Below are positions 8,874 through 17,067 of a stretch of DNA of 64,000 nucleotides, one piece after another. Source of the stretch: Chitinophaga filiformis (GTDB lineage: Bacteria > Bacteroidota > Bacteroidia > Chitinophagales > Chitinophagaceae); the NCBI RefSeq assembly GCF_021646545.1, contig NZ_JAKIRP010000003.1:434001-498000 (forward strand), written 5' to 3'. Position 1 is the stretch's first letter, and the number at the start of each line of letters is the position of its first letter. The notes beneath the pieces are model-generated. The model was not told the origin of the DNA, ran no database searches, and was given only the letters and a program-made list of their open reading frames with translations. The position numbers and the translations under genes are program-made.

Positions 8874-10343
8874 ATGAAGATATCTCATTACATATTTCTG
8901 GGATTTGTGTCCGTCCTGGTGCTGTTTTCCATCACGACTTTCGTCAACTTCAGCCTGTCGAATGCGGTAATGGAGAACAATGATTACTTTACCAGGTCCA
9001 CCAACCTGGTGCGTAACAGCAGCAGGTTTCAACGGAATCTGCTGACAATGGTGAATGGGCTTAGGGGCTACCTGCTAACGGGCGAGAAGTCGTTCGTGGA
9101 GTCGTATGATACTGCCAATATTGAAAACGAGCAGCTCTTAAAAGAAATGGCGGGACTCATTACCGATTCTGCCCAGAGCAGGATGCTTACCCACATCAGG
9201 GAGCTGAATGACCAATGGACGGAAGAATATACAGACCCATTGAAACAGGCCAAAATGTCCGCCGCCATCAGCCGTCAGCACCTGGATACCTTTAACAGGG
9301 TATATAAGGAGAAGTTTGCCTCCGGTCACGAAAGAAGCATCCAGACGGCCCTGCAGGAACAGTTTAAAGCATTTTCCGCCTCAGAATACGCCATGCGCGA
9401 GATCCGGAAACAGGAGCTGGCAGCCTCTGTGACGCGCACGAACAGATTGTCCTTACTGCTGACTTCCACATCCATCGTGCTAGGATTATTCATTATCATC
9501 TTTGTTACTTTAAAGATATCCAGGCGTATCAGGGTAATGACAGATATGGCCAACGATATTGCCGGCGGGCGTTATGATGTCACCATTCAAGACATTGGTA
9601 AAGATGAACTGAGCTCCCTCGGGAATGCCCTCAACCATATGTCGCAAGAACTGTCCAGGAATATTACCCTGTTAAAACGCTCCAATGAGGAACTGGACCA
9701 GTTCGCCCAGATCGTGTCCCACGACCTGAAAGGCCCGCTGAGAGGCATTAGTAACGTTGTGTCCTGGATTGAAGAAGATCATCAACAGGAGCTGACACCA
9801 AAGGTGAATGAATATATGGGCATCATCAAAGGGCGTGTTCACAGGGCTGAAAACCTGATTGAAGGGCTGCTTTCCTATGCCAAAGCAGACAAACAGGACA
9901 TTGAAAAGGAAGAGGTGCAACTTAATGCCCTCGTGAAAGAAGTGGTGGAAAATTTGCCTGATACCGCCAATGCACAGGTACAGATCAGCAATCTGCCTGT
10001 GGTTCACGCCGAGAAACTATGGCTCTTTCAGATCTTTTCCAACCTGATCAGTAACGCCATCAAACACAATGACAAGCCGGCTCCCAGCGTTAAAGTATAT
10101 TATAAAGAATGGCCCGATTATTATGAATTTTTCATTGAAGACAATGGAAATGGTATTGCAAAGCACTACCAACAAAGGATTTTTATTATTTTTCAGACTT
10201 TAAAAGACAGAGACAGCTTCGAAAGTACGGGCGTGGGACTGGCAATAGTCAAGAAAATCATCGACATGAAGAAGCAACAGATCAATGTAAATTCATCGCC
10301 AGGGAAAGGTTCTGTCTTTTCGTTCACCTGGTCAAAAGAGTAA
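8874..10343 (+). CDS. CHASE3-HAMP sensor histidine kinase
   Basis: 489 residues. A first membrane helix (about 5-28) is followed by a periplasmic helical CHASE3-like domain containing the typical NGLRGYLLTGEKSFVESY segment near 62, a second membrane helix (about 192-214), a HAMP linker (ISRRIRVMTDMANDIAGGRYD) and a kinase core: H-box IVSHDLKGPLRGISNVV (His near 284), N-box NLISNAIKHN, G1 EDNGNGIAK and G2 STGVGLAIVKKII. CHASE3 kinases of this build are usual in phytochrome-like/Rcp1-type signalling. It sits 2 bp upstream of a receiver-only response regulator, so the two are one operon and almost certainly a cognate pair. The signal is unknown. Confidence 0.9.
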   Translation: MKISHYIFLGFVSVLVLFSITTFVNFSLSNAVMENNDYFTRSTNLVRNSSRFQRNLLTMVNGLRGYLLTGEKSFVESYDTANIENEQLLKEMAGLITDSAQSRMLTHIRELNDQWTEEYTDPLKQAKMSAAISRQHLDTFNRVYKEKFASGHERSIQTALQEQFKAFSASEYAMREIRKQELAASVTRTNRLSLLLTSTSIVLGLFIIIFVTLKISRRIRVMTDMANDIAGGRYDVTIQDIGKDELSSLGNALNHMSQELSRNITLLKRSNEELDQFAQIVSHDLKGPLRGISNVVSWIEEDHQQELTPKVNEYMGIIKGRVHRAENLIEGLLSYAKADKQDIEKEEVQLNALVKEVVENLPDTANAQVQISNLPVVHAEKLWLFQIFSNLISNAIKHNDKPAPSVKVYYKEWPDYYEFFIEDNGNGIAKHYQQRIFIIFQTLKDRDSFESTGVGLAIVKKIIDMKKQQINVNSSPGKGSVFSFTWSKE

Positions 10344-10345
10344 CA

Positions 10346-10768
10346 ATGCAACCGATCAATATTTTATTGGTAGAAGACGATACGCTGGATGTGATAGACA
10401 TTAAACGTTCACTAGATAAATTGAATATCTTTTACAAACTGACCAATGCAAAAAATGGTGAGGAAGCAATTATGCTATTGGATGAACAGATCAGTTCAGG
10501 CAGCGGCCCATTGCCGGATGTAATGCTGATCGACATCAACATGCCTAAGGTGAACGGGTTTGAAGTACTGGAATATATGCGCGGGCGCCAGGAATTTAAG
10601 CAGATCAAGCGTTTTATACTGACCACTTCCGGCGACCGTGATGACAAAACCATGGCGGAAAGACTGGGCGTATCAGGCTACATCATCAAACCGTTAAAAC
10701 TAAACAGTCCCAGTGCTATGGACGCATTTAACCTGATGATAGACCTGCTGAACTTCAAGAAGAATTAA
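10346..10768 (+). CDS. Single-domain response regulator (Rcp1-like)
   Basis: 140 residues forming one receiver domain: acidic pocket VEDDTLDVID, phosphoacceptor Asp in VMLIDINMPKVNG, Thr/Ser in LTTSGDRDD and Lys in YIIKPLKLN. There is no output domain, so it acts by protein contact or phosphotransfer. The start is 2 bp after the kinase stop, indicating translational coupling. Slight length excess over a minimal receiver comes from an insert (SSGSGPLP) before the phosphoacceptor strand, which is typical of the Rcp1 group. Confidence 0.9.
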   Translation: MQPINILLVEDDTLDVIDIKRSLDKLNIFYKLTNAKNGEEAIMLLDEQISSGSGPLPDVMLIDINMPKVNGFEVLEYMRGRQEFKQIKRFILTTSGDRDDKTMAERLGVSGYIIKPLKLNSPSAMDAFNLMIDLLNFKKN

Positions 10769-10783
10769 CAGCGATACTGCATA

Positions 10784-12340
10784 CTACTTTCTTTCTCCTG
10801 CGTACACATAGTTCTCCCCTTTTGTCTCTGCCGCAGAGGCCCTTCGTTTCTTAATGGCCGGCACTAGTTTCTGTTGTCCTGTCAGGATCTCCTGCGGAAT
10901 ATACAGATGGCTTTTAGCCCTTGTAATGGCTACATAAAGGAGATTGATCTCTTCTGATAATTTCGAAATATTAACCCTGTCGATATTCTCTGCCTGTTTC
11001 ACGACCTTGTCGTGGGTAATGAAGTCGTTTGTCAGCGTCACCTCGTCATATTCCATTCCTTTGCAACGATGTACGGTAGAAAAGATCATATCGGCCTTCT
11101 CTTTATCATCGTGCTCCAGGTGACAATCTTTCAGCTTTTTGATATACCCGGGGATCTTTGTTCCATATTTCTTCACCATGTCTACCAACATCCCCATTTG
11201 CGCCTCTCCGGTGGTTTTAATATACTCTTCCAGGTCGTCCATGCTATCCATGCTGGCAATAGTTTTATCCCTGATACGTCCTACGTCCCCTGTATAAAGA
11301 TTCAGGATATCATATACAGAAGCGCCTTCATTGGCATAAGTATAATTCTCCAGTCGGCCCTCAAAATAGATGGTCCTGATCTCTTTCTTTTCGATCAGCA
11401 GTTCAATTGCCTTGACCAGTAAACCCGCATTCGTTCTTGCTACTACCGCGCGGGTATGGTTCTTATGAGATTTCCCAAAGCCGATGATCTTCACCGTCAG
11501 GGGAGCGCTGTACAGCTTTTTCCACTGTATGACATAAGACGCCAGATCAGCAATGTCCTGGTCGAAACGGAAGCTGGTACTGAGCGTAAATAAAGGGTAG
11601 TTCAGTTTATCGAGGGAGTTCACTGCATGCCTCCAGCCATAGATCTGCTGATGACTGTCTCCTACCAGTACCTTGGTACCCTGTTGCGAACGGAACACGT
11701 CCAGCATCGCGCCGGAAGCATCCTGTCCTTCATCAAAAAGGATGATGTCATAGTCCAGGACAGGACGGGCCAGCTGGAACTTCTTCAGGTAGAAATCGTG
11801 TGTGATGGGAATCTCCCCCTTGTTCATTTTATCAAGGAACAGGCGGGTCTGGTACTGGATGTCCTTTTTGTATTTAGTGGCGAATTCGATGGCTTCCTTA
11901 TCTGTCAATATATCTTCATAGTCGAGTTCCTGCACGCGGGCAGGCGCACTGTTGCAGAAATAGGCAAGATAGGCGTTGATATGTGTAGCGAGGATCGATT
12001 CTGTATGTTTCCCTTTAAGGCCCCGCAGGTTGAGGATCTCTACGATCTCATTGATCTTGTATCCTTCACTTTTGAGGGTATATTTTGAGCCTCTTACGAT
12101 GTAATAGAACGCCAGTGAGTGGGCTGTTTCCACCCTCACGTGAGAGAGCTTCATCGCTGCAAATTTCCTCTCTGCTTCCAGCTTGACGGTTTTGTTGAAG
12201 GCGAGGTATAGAATGCGTTTATCAGGCCTTGCCTTTGCGTATTCGGCCAATGTGGTGGTTTTACCGGCGCCGGCTACGGCGATGATCCTGATATCTCCTT
12301 TACTTTTGATGATGGCGGCCTGCTCCTGGGTCAATTTCAT
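10784..12340 (-). CDS. UvrD/Rep-family (FBH1-like) superfamily 1 DNA helicase
   Basis: 518 residues. Q-like start MKLTQEQAAIIKSKGD, Walker A AVAGAGKTTTLAEYAKARP near 22, motif II FDEGQDASGAMLDVF near 202, motif III GDSHQQIYGWRHAVN, motif V STVHRCKGMEYDEVTL near 425 and motif VI LLYVAITRAKSHLYIP near 470. GDSHQQIYGWR and the compact size without long 1B/2B inserts match FBH1-type helicases found across bacteria. The likely role is 3'-5' unwinding in recombination or fork repair. It is convergent with the preceding response regulator (15-bp gap) and single in its orientation group with the ABC ATPase upstream. Confidence 0.85.
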   Translation of the reverse strand: MKLTQEQAAIIKSKGDIRIIAVAGAGKTTTLAEYAKARPDKRILYLAFNKTVKLEAERKFAAMKLSHVRVETAHSLAFYYIVRGSKYTLKSEGYKINEIVEILNLRGLKGKHTESILATHINAYLAYFCNSAPARVQELDYEDILTDKEAIEFATKYKKDIQYQTRLFLDKMNKGEIPITHDFYLKKFQLARPVLDYDIILFDEGQDASGAMLDVFRSQQGTKVLVGDSHQQIYGWRHAVNSLDKLNYPLFTLSTSFRFDQDIADLASYVIQWKKLYSAPLTVKIIGFGKSHKNHTRAVVARTNAGLLVKAIELLIEKKEIRTIYFEGRLENYTYANEGASVYDILNLYTGDVGRIRDKTIASMDSMDDLEEYIKTTGEAQMGMLVDMVKKYGTKIPGYIKKLKDCHLEHDDKEKADMIFSTVHRCKGMEYDEVTLTNDFITHDKVVKQAENIDRVNISKLSEEINLLYVAITRAKSHLYIPQEILTGQQKLVPAIKKRRASAAETKGENYVYAGERK

Positions 12341-12370
12341 GGCGTGAATTTACGTCATCCGGGGTTATTA

Positions 12371-13357
12371 TCAGGCATACCAGACATCATCCGGGGATAA
12401 CGACAGGTGGATCTCCTCTCCTTTGCGGTGATGGCTATTGCCTGTTTTAACCGTGACTACACTGGAAGGCAATTGTACTGCTATTTCATAGATGCTTCCC
12501 ATGAAATGTACTTCCGTTACTGTTCCTTTCAATGTATGTTCTTTTTTATCCGTGATCTCAAAACGTTCGGGGCGGATATACAGGCTTTTACCGTTCACAT
12601 TGATACCTGGCAGGCCTTTGAAATCTTTCGCAGCTGCAGCAGGTATCAGGTTGTAACTGCCGAACAGGGCGGCAGCATATTCATTCACAGGCTGGCTGTA
12701 TACCTGCTGAGGAGCTCCCTGTTGTAGTATCTGTCCGTCTTTCATGATGATGATCTCATCGGCCCAGGACAAAGTATCCACCGGGTCGTGTGATACCATC
12801 AGGCAGGTGATATCGAAGCGTTCACCTATTTCACGGATCACTTTTTTTAATGTATTCTTATGGATGGGATCGAGATTGGAGAAAGGTTCATCGAGGATGA
12901 GCAGACGGGGAGCAGTGGTGAGCAGTCGTGCCAATGCCACGCGTTGTTTTTCCCCTCCTGACAACTGATCATTCTTTCTTTTCATCAGGTGGCTGATGTG
13001 ACACAGTTCATAAAGTGCGTCTGCTTCTTCGTCAGATAGATTAGTATTGGCGTAAGACAGGATCTCTTCCATCCTGTAATGGTTGCGCAATTCATAATGC
13101 TGGGAAAGATAAGCTATACCCGGTTGTCCTGGCAACAATCTTTCCAGCGGGCCTTTCACACGCACGTTCTCAAACAGCACTTGTCCACCGTCTGCCTGTG
13201 TCAGTCCGCCTATAATTTTCAATAAGGTGCTTTTACCCGACCCGGACTCTCCCACTATGGCTATCTTCTGGAATTCCTTTTGTGTGAAGCTCACACCCTT
13301 CAGCACTTCTTCATTGCCTTCCTGCTTGCGCACGCCCGATACTTCTAACAAATTCAT
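12371..13357 (-). CDS. ABC transporter ATP-binding protein with C-terminal TOBE-like domain, no adjacent permease
   Basis: 328 residues. Walker A VGESGSGKSTLLK near 36, Q-loop YLSQHYEL, signature LSGGEKQRVALARLL near 138, Walker B LLILDEPFSN, H-loop MVSHDPVDTL. The last ~90 residues (from about 235) are a beta-rich TOBE domain (LYIRPERFEI, TVTEVHFMGSIYEIAVQL), placing it with the CysA/PotA/ModC importer ATPases that bind a substrate or regulate through TOBE. No permease or binding protein is adjacent, so either partners lie elsewhere or the protein is shared. Stop to the helicase start is about 30 bp. Confidence 0.85.
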   Translation of the reverse strand: MNLLEVSGVRKQEGNEEVLKGVSFTQKEFQKIAIVGESGSGKSTLLKIIGGLTQADGGQVLFENVRVKGPLERLLPGQPGIAYLSQHYELRNHYRMEEILSYANTNLSDEEADALYELCHISHLMKRKNDQLSGGEKQRVALARLLTTAPRLLILDEPFSNLDPIHKNTLKKVIREIGERFDITCLMVSHDPVDTLSWADEIIIMKDGQILQQGAPQQVYSQPVNEYAAALFGSYNLIPAAAAKDFKGLPGINVNGKSLYIRPERFEITDKKEHTLKGTVTEVHFMGSIYEIAVQLPSSVVTVKTGNSHHRKGEEIHLSLSPDDVWYA

Positions 13358-13425
13358 ATAAAGGTAATATCACATAAAAAGCTGCAAATTACCACTTATA
13401 CAGGGAGGAAGCAAGCAATCTATAC

Positions 13426-14316
13426 TCAGGCCGGGACTAAAAACTCCAGTTCCCGCTTCAAAATGCTGACAATGTAGCTTTTGCCCTTCCCCACTTTTAT
13501 CAGTTCATCGTCGATATGGGCATGTTCGTCTTCCCAGCCTATCCGGATATTTTTGCCTTTTATAACGGGAAGATCGTAGTCTTTATGTGCAGCTGAGGAG
13601 ATCCTGTCTTGTATGTATGCTGAAAAGGCTTTCCTTTTATCTTCTCCCAGCAGGATCACTTCCATTTCTCCGTCTCCTACATCTGCATCACCATTCAGGT
13701 TCAATCCGGGGCCGATAGAGCGGATGTTCATCACTTCCACCAGCAGGTATTTGCCGGAGTGGTCCACACCGTCAATTTCCAGCCGGCATTCCTGGGCAGT
13801 ATAGTTATCTATGACGTCATGCAACATTTCCAGGGCCATTTTCAGCTTTTCTTCCGGCTCATCGGGTTCTTCCAGTTGTTTCATGGCTTCCATCAACACG
13901 GGGAATACGCCAAATCCGAAGCCTTCGAGGAAAAACATCTCTTCATGAAAGCCGGCTATCCTACCCACGTCAAACTTTTTGATACGATGCTGATGCCAGG
14001 AACCGATAATATCATCAGGATTTCCTACCACATCCAGCGATCGGCTGATATTGTTGGCAGTACCCATGGGCAGTAACGCAATGGGATATCTTCTATCCGC
14101 TTTACCGCCGAGGAATTCGAGTATGACCTTTCTGACAGTACCATCGCCTCCTGCAATGATCACAAAGTCTGCATCGGGCGTGAGGTCTTTGACCCATTCT
14201 TTTTTGACATTGGAATATATACAGCGGATATCATGAGCACTGATCTGTTTTACCAGCTCATTTTCGGAATGATCTTTATCGCCCGCTTTGGGGTTATGCA
14301 GTAAATGCGCTTTCAT
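13426..14316 (-). CDS. YegS/DAGK-family lipid kinase
   Basis: 296 residues. The diacylglycerol kinase catalytic motif is AGGDGTVRKVILEFLG near 56, followed by PMGTANNISRSL near 84, as in YegS, BmrU and DgkB. The C-terminal half is the beta-sandwich with LLVEVMNIRSIGPGLN and NGDADVGDGEMEVILL. It would phosphorylate a lipid such as diacylglycerol, a sphingoid base or phosphatidylglycerol using ATP; Bacteroidota make sphingolipids, but substrate is not visible in the sequence. The gene is divergent from surE with a 62-bp gap. Confidence 0.85.
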   Translation of the reverse strand: MKAHLLHNPKAGDKDHSENELVKQISAHDIRCIYSNVKKEWVKDLTPDADFVIIAGGDGTVRKVILEFLGGKADRRYPIALLPMGTANNISRSLDVVGNPDDIIGSWHQHRIKKFDVGRIAGFHEEMFFLEGFGFGVFPVLMEAMKQLEEPDEPEEKLKMALEMLHDVIDNYTAQECRLEIDGVDHSGKYLLVEVMNIRSIGPGLNLNGDADVGDGEMEVILLGEDKRKAFSAYIQDRISSAAHKDYDLPVIKGKNIRIGWEDEHAHIDDELIKVGKGKSYIVSILKRELEFLVPA

Positions 14317-14378
14317 AACATATTATTTGCAAAAAGGATACCATGCCCTGATGGCATGAATTTGGAGGCCGCATAGGT

Positions 14379-15110
14379 ATGAAAATACTAATCACCAACG
14401 ATGACGGCATTTACAGTCCGGGCATAGCTGCCCTTGCAAAAGTGGCAAAGCGGTTCGGAGAGGTAAGAATAGTAGCGCCGGATGTGGAACAGTCTTCTAT
14501 GGGACATGCGGTAACGCATTCCCGGCCACTTTCCTTCAAGGCTTCTCCTATCAACTTTGAAGGTATAGAGGCTTACAGGGTGAACGGCACACCGGCCGAC
14601 TGCGTGGCATTAGGTACTCACCTTTACGCAAAGACAGATGTTGTGCTTTCAGGCATCAATATGGGGCCGAATCTCGGTAACGGCATGTGGCATTCAGGTA
14701 CATTGGCTGCCGCCAAGCAGGCTGTACTACTGGGTATAAAAGGCATTGCACTGAGCACGCCTGTGGGTAAATCAGAACCCAATTTTCCTGCTTTTGAGAA
14801 TTATGTGGAAATGGTGCTTCAATTGTTGCTCGAAAAACCCGGATTGAGCCTTTTTAACGTCAATTTTCCACCACTGCCCAAAGGCATCCGTTGGACGCGG
14901 CAATCTGTTCGTCTTTATGATGGAAAGATCGTACCGGGTACCGACCCCATGAACCGTAAGCACTACTGGTTTACCGTTACCCCGCTGGAACCGGCAGAAG
15001 AAGGTACCGACAGGTGGGCAGTGGAGAATGATTTTGTTTCCATCACCCCATTACGGCTCGACCTTACAAATGAAGCAGAACTACAGGCGGCCCTGAATAG
15101 CCAGTCCTAG
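14379..15110 (+). CDS. surE: SurE 5'/3'-nucleotidase
   Basis: 243 residues. The metal-binding N-terminal motif ILITNDDGIYSPGI (Asp8, Asp9) is diagnostic, as are APDVEQSSMGHAVTHSRPL near 34, NGTPADCVALG near 69 and SGINMGPNLGNGMWHSGTL near 91. The enzyme removes phosphate from nucleoside monophosphates and is tied to stationary-phase survival. ATG at 14379 gives the canonical N-terminus. The C-terminal part (WFTVTPLEPAEEGTDRWAV) is the usual swapped segment. Confidence 0.95.
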   Translation: MKILITNDDGIYSPGIAALAKVAKRFGEVRIVAPDVEQSSMGHAVTHSRPLSFKASPINFEGIEAYRVNGTPADCVALGTHLYAKTDVVLSGINMGPNLGNGMWHSGTLAAAKQAVLLGIKGIALSTPVGKSEPNFPAFENYVEMVLQLLLEKPGLSLFNVNFPPLPKGIRWTRQSVRLYDGKIVPGTDPMNRKHYWFTVTPLEPAEEGTDRWAVENDFVSITPLRLDLTNEAELQAALNSQS

Positions 15111-15379
15111 ATCAACCAGGTATACTTGCCCTGGCAGTCATGTTAACCGCCAGGGCATACTCTTTCCATTATGTTTGCTTCCACCCATTAACATTATAAA
15201 TAATATTACTATATTTGCGCCCGCAAGCCCCCGGGGGCATGATTGTTTTTTACCGTACAACTGGATGTTACACTGAATGACTGTTTTACTGTATCCGTCA
15301 ATCTGATAACAAGAAAACCTAAGATATTCGTCATAACGACGATGTTTAACCTATACCAAATAGAACCAATTCACAGATC
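15111..15379. other. Intergenic region with promoter and long leader before the first paralogous lipoprotein
   Basis: About 270 bp. A GC-rich stem (CTGGCAG..CCGCCAG..., 15130-15155) after surE may act as terminator. A perfect TAnnTTTG box lies at 15210-15217, which leaves a leader of about 160 bp before the ATG at 15380. No ORF is supported in the leader. Confidence 0.45.
15210..15217 (+). promoter_or_regulatory. Bacteroidota -7 promoter box (TATATTTG)
   Basis: Exact match to TAnnTTTG in an AT-rich stretch. No well-placed TTG -33 element is seen 19-21 bp upstream. The same octamer precedes the paralogue downstream (15972-15979). Confidence 0.5.
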
Positions 15380-15892
15380 ATGAAGAAATTAGTTTTTAGC
15401 CTGTTCGCTGCCACACTGTTCCTTGCTGCTTGTAGTAAAGACGATGAGAATCCGGACCAATCTCCTGTAAGTGGCTTTACCTACAACACAGAAACTGTCA
15501 ATACTCCTTATGGCTACCTGTTTGACTGGGCTACTGACGGAAGACAGATCGCATTTGCAGATAAAGACATCGCTGTTGATGGTTTTGCGGGAACTGCCAG
15601 CGCTGTTGGTATTGACCTCGACACCGTTATTTCCGGCCAGACATATACGTATAAAAACAGCGACTCTACCGGTTACGATGGCACCAAGAATTTTGAAGAT
15701 GCATATGTATACTTCAAGCAGCCATTCGCCGATGGTGAATTTACAGAAGCATCCACTTACCAGGATTCCCTGATCGGTGGCTCAGTTACTGTGAAAAAGA
15801 CCCAGGAAGTTTATAGCGTAGTGTATGAACTGAAGTACAAGACCATTACCGTTAAAGGTGAATACAACGGAGAAGTGAAGGTTATCAAATAA
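15380..15892 (+). CDS. Putative lipoprotein, paralogue of the next gene
   Basis: 170 residues. A lipoprotein signal peptide MKKLVFSLFAATLFLAACSKDD puts the acylated Cys at residue 18, followed by an acidic/Ser tail typical of Bacteroidota lipoproteins. The mature part is beta-rich with few charged helices; it contains TYTYKNSDSTGYDGTKNFEDA and ends KTITVKGEYNGEVKVIK. The next gene is a paralogue (shared NGFT/SGFT start, TYTY..SDS..(F/Y)D..KNF, GGS(L/V)T, Y.LE(F/K)..(R/T)I.G.Y.G.V.VI). I recognise no family. Likely cell-surface or periplasmic; role unknown. Confidence 0.75.
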   Translation: MKKLVFSLFAATLFLAACSKDDENPDQSPVSGFTYNTETVNTPYGYLFDWATDGRQIAFADKDIAVDGFAGTASAVGIDLDTVISGQTYTYKNSDSTGYDGTKNFEDAYVYFKQPFADGEFTEASTYQDSLIGGSVTVKKTQEVYSVVYELKYKTITVKGEYNGEVKVIK

Positions 15893-15913
15893 CTGATAAA
15901 ATTTCATTATAAG

Positions 15914-15948
15914 AAGACTGTTTGCCTATGGCAGACAGTCTTTTTTTT
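15914..15948 (+). terminator. Rho-independent terminator
   Basis: Stem AGACTGTTTGCC / GGCAGACAGTCT (one T-G pair) with loop TAT, then eight T residues. Confidence 0.85.
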
Positions 15949-15971
15949 ATATAGTCATCAGAAACAATTTA

Positions 15972-15979
15972 TATATTTG
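15972..15979 (+). promoter_or_regulatory. Bacteroidota -7 promoter box (TATATTTG)
   Basis: Exact TAnnTTTG match 38 bp before the ATG at 16018 and after the terminator of the preceding gene, so the paralogue has its own promoter. Confidence 0.55.
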
Positions 15980-16017
15980 CATCATTATCGGTATAGACTA
16001 CAAGAAACCTACAACTA

Positions 16018-16530
16018 ATGAAGATGTCAACTCTCAGCCTTGCGGCTGCTATACTATTTTTATACTTCTCAGGGTGCGTATATGGTGGCAATGATGGTGT
16101 AGATCCGCGTAATGGTTTTACACTGAATGATTCCCTTTTTCACACGGACTATGCCATCAGGAAAAACTGGACAGGCGGCGTTGAAGTTGCCTTTACTGAC
16201 ATGAAGCAGTCAGCCTCCTTTTCCGGCCAGGTGCATACTGTTCAATTCCTGCTGGAAACACTGTCAGATAAAGTCACTTATACCTATATGCCATCTGATT
16301 CGGCGGCATTTGACAGCAATAAGAATTTTGATGTGGCACTGCTCTATCAGAATGTCACTTACAAAGACGGACAGGAAGTAACCGGAACAGGAGAGATACT
16401 CAGTAAACCTACAGGGGGCAGTCTCACATTCGTACAAGGTCCGCAATACCAAACCTTCACATATGTACTTGAATTTGGTGAGCGTCGTATCAGGGGTGTT
16501 TACAAAGGAAAGGTTACCGTAATAGAATAA
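16018..16530 (+). CDS. Putative lipoprotein, paralogue of the preceding gene
   Basis: 170 residues, the same length as its neighbour. Signal peptide MKMSTLSLAAAILFLYFSGC with lipobox FSGC (Cys20). The mature part aligns along its whole length with the upstream protein: NGFTLNDSLFHTDYAI, VTYTYMPSDSAAFDSNKNFD, GGSLTFVQGPQYQTFTYVLE, RRIRGVYKGKVTVIE. Identity is modest by eye (about a third), so this is an old tandem duplication. A second in-frame ATG lies at codon 3. Unknown family and function. Confidence 0.75.
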   Translation: MKMSTLSLAAAILFLYFSGCVYGGNDGVDPRNGFTLNDSLFHTDYAIRKNWTGGVEVAFTDMKQSASFSGQVHTVQFLLETLSDKVTYTYMPSDSAAFDSNKNFDVALLYQNVTYKDGQEVTGTGEILSKPTGGSLTFVQGPQYQTFTYVLEFGERRIRGVYKGKVTVIE

Positions 16531-17067
16531 CGACGCTAGCGTTGTTCTCATAAACGAAAATGAAAAGTAATACGGGAGTGGCTGTTCCGCATCAATACCG
16601 GAGCAGCCATACCTGTTTTACGGAGTTACTAACATGTGAGCGCAACATCATTTCAGTTGCTGTTTTATAACACTGTTATACCATAAAATACATGCAGCAG
16701 TTTAACAGGTCCACTGCATGCAGCATGAATGCAGCAGTTCTATGAAACCGTTAACTACAAAGCATTACAGCTCATCTCATTTCCTCTCTCACATCAACAA
16801 TTTACAATCCTATTTAATAAAAAATAAAGGATTCGTTTAAAACAAAAAAAAGAAATTCTCATAAATACATTCTACTTTGGCATCGTGAATTTTGATAATG
16901 AAGCTAGACACATTTTCAGGTCCACCACGTCTTAAAAAAAATTGTATAACCCGGATTCCCTGCAGGAAGTTCAAGAAACATTTGTTCGTTATGTAACTCA
17001 GTCTATGTGACCCGTTATCTTACGCCATTCCACCATTTTTGATTTTCTTATGTAAAACCCAACCCCC
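16531..17067. other. 537-bp gene-free region upstream of the aminotransferase operon
   Basis: Holds a hairpin at 16580-16608 (GGCTGTTCCG / CGGAGCAGCC), likely ending the lipoprotein transcript, then AT-rich DNA (16790-16870) that is probably the promoter region of the downstream operon. A TACTTTG-like box (about 16872-16880) is one base short of the consensus. No ORF is supported. Confidence 0.45.
16580..16608 (+). terminator. Hairpin, probable terminator of the second lipoprotein gene
   Basis: 10-bp stem with one G-T pair, loop of about nine bases. The following T tract is poor (ACCTGTTTTA). Confidence 0.45.
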
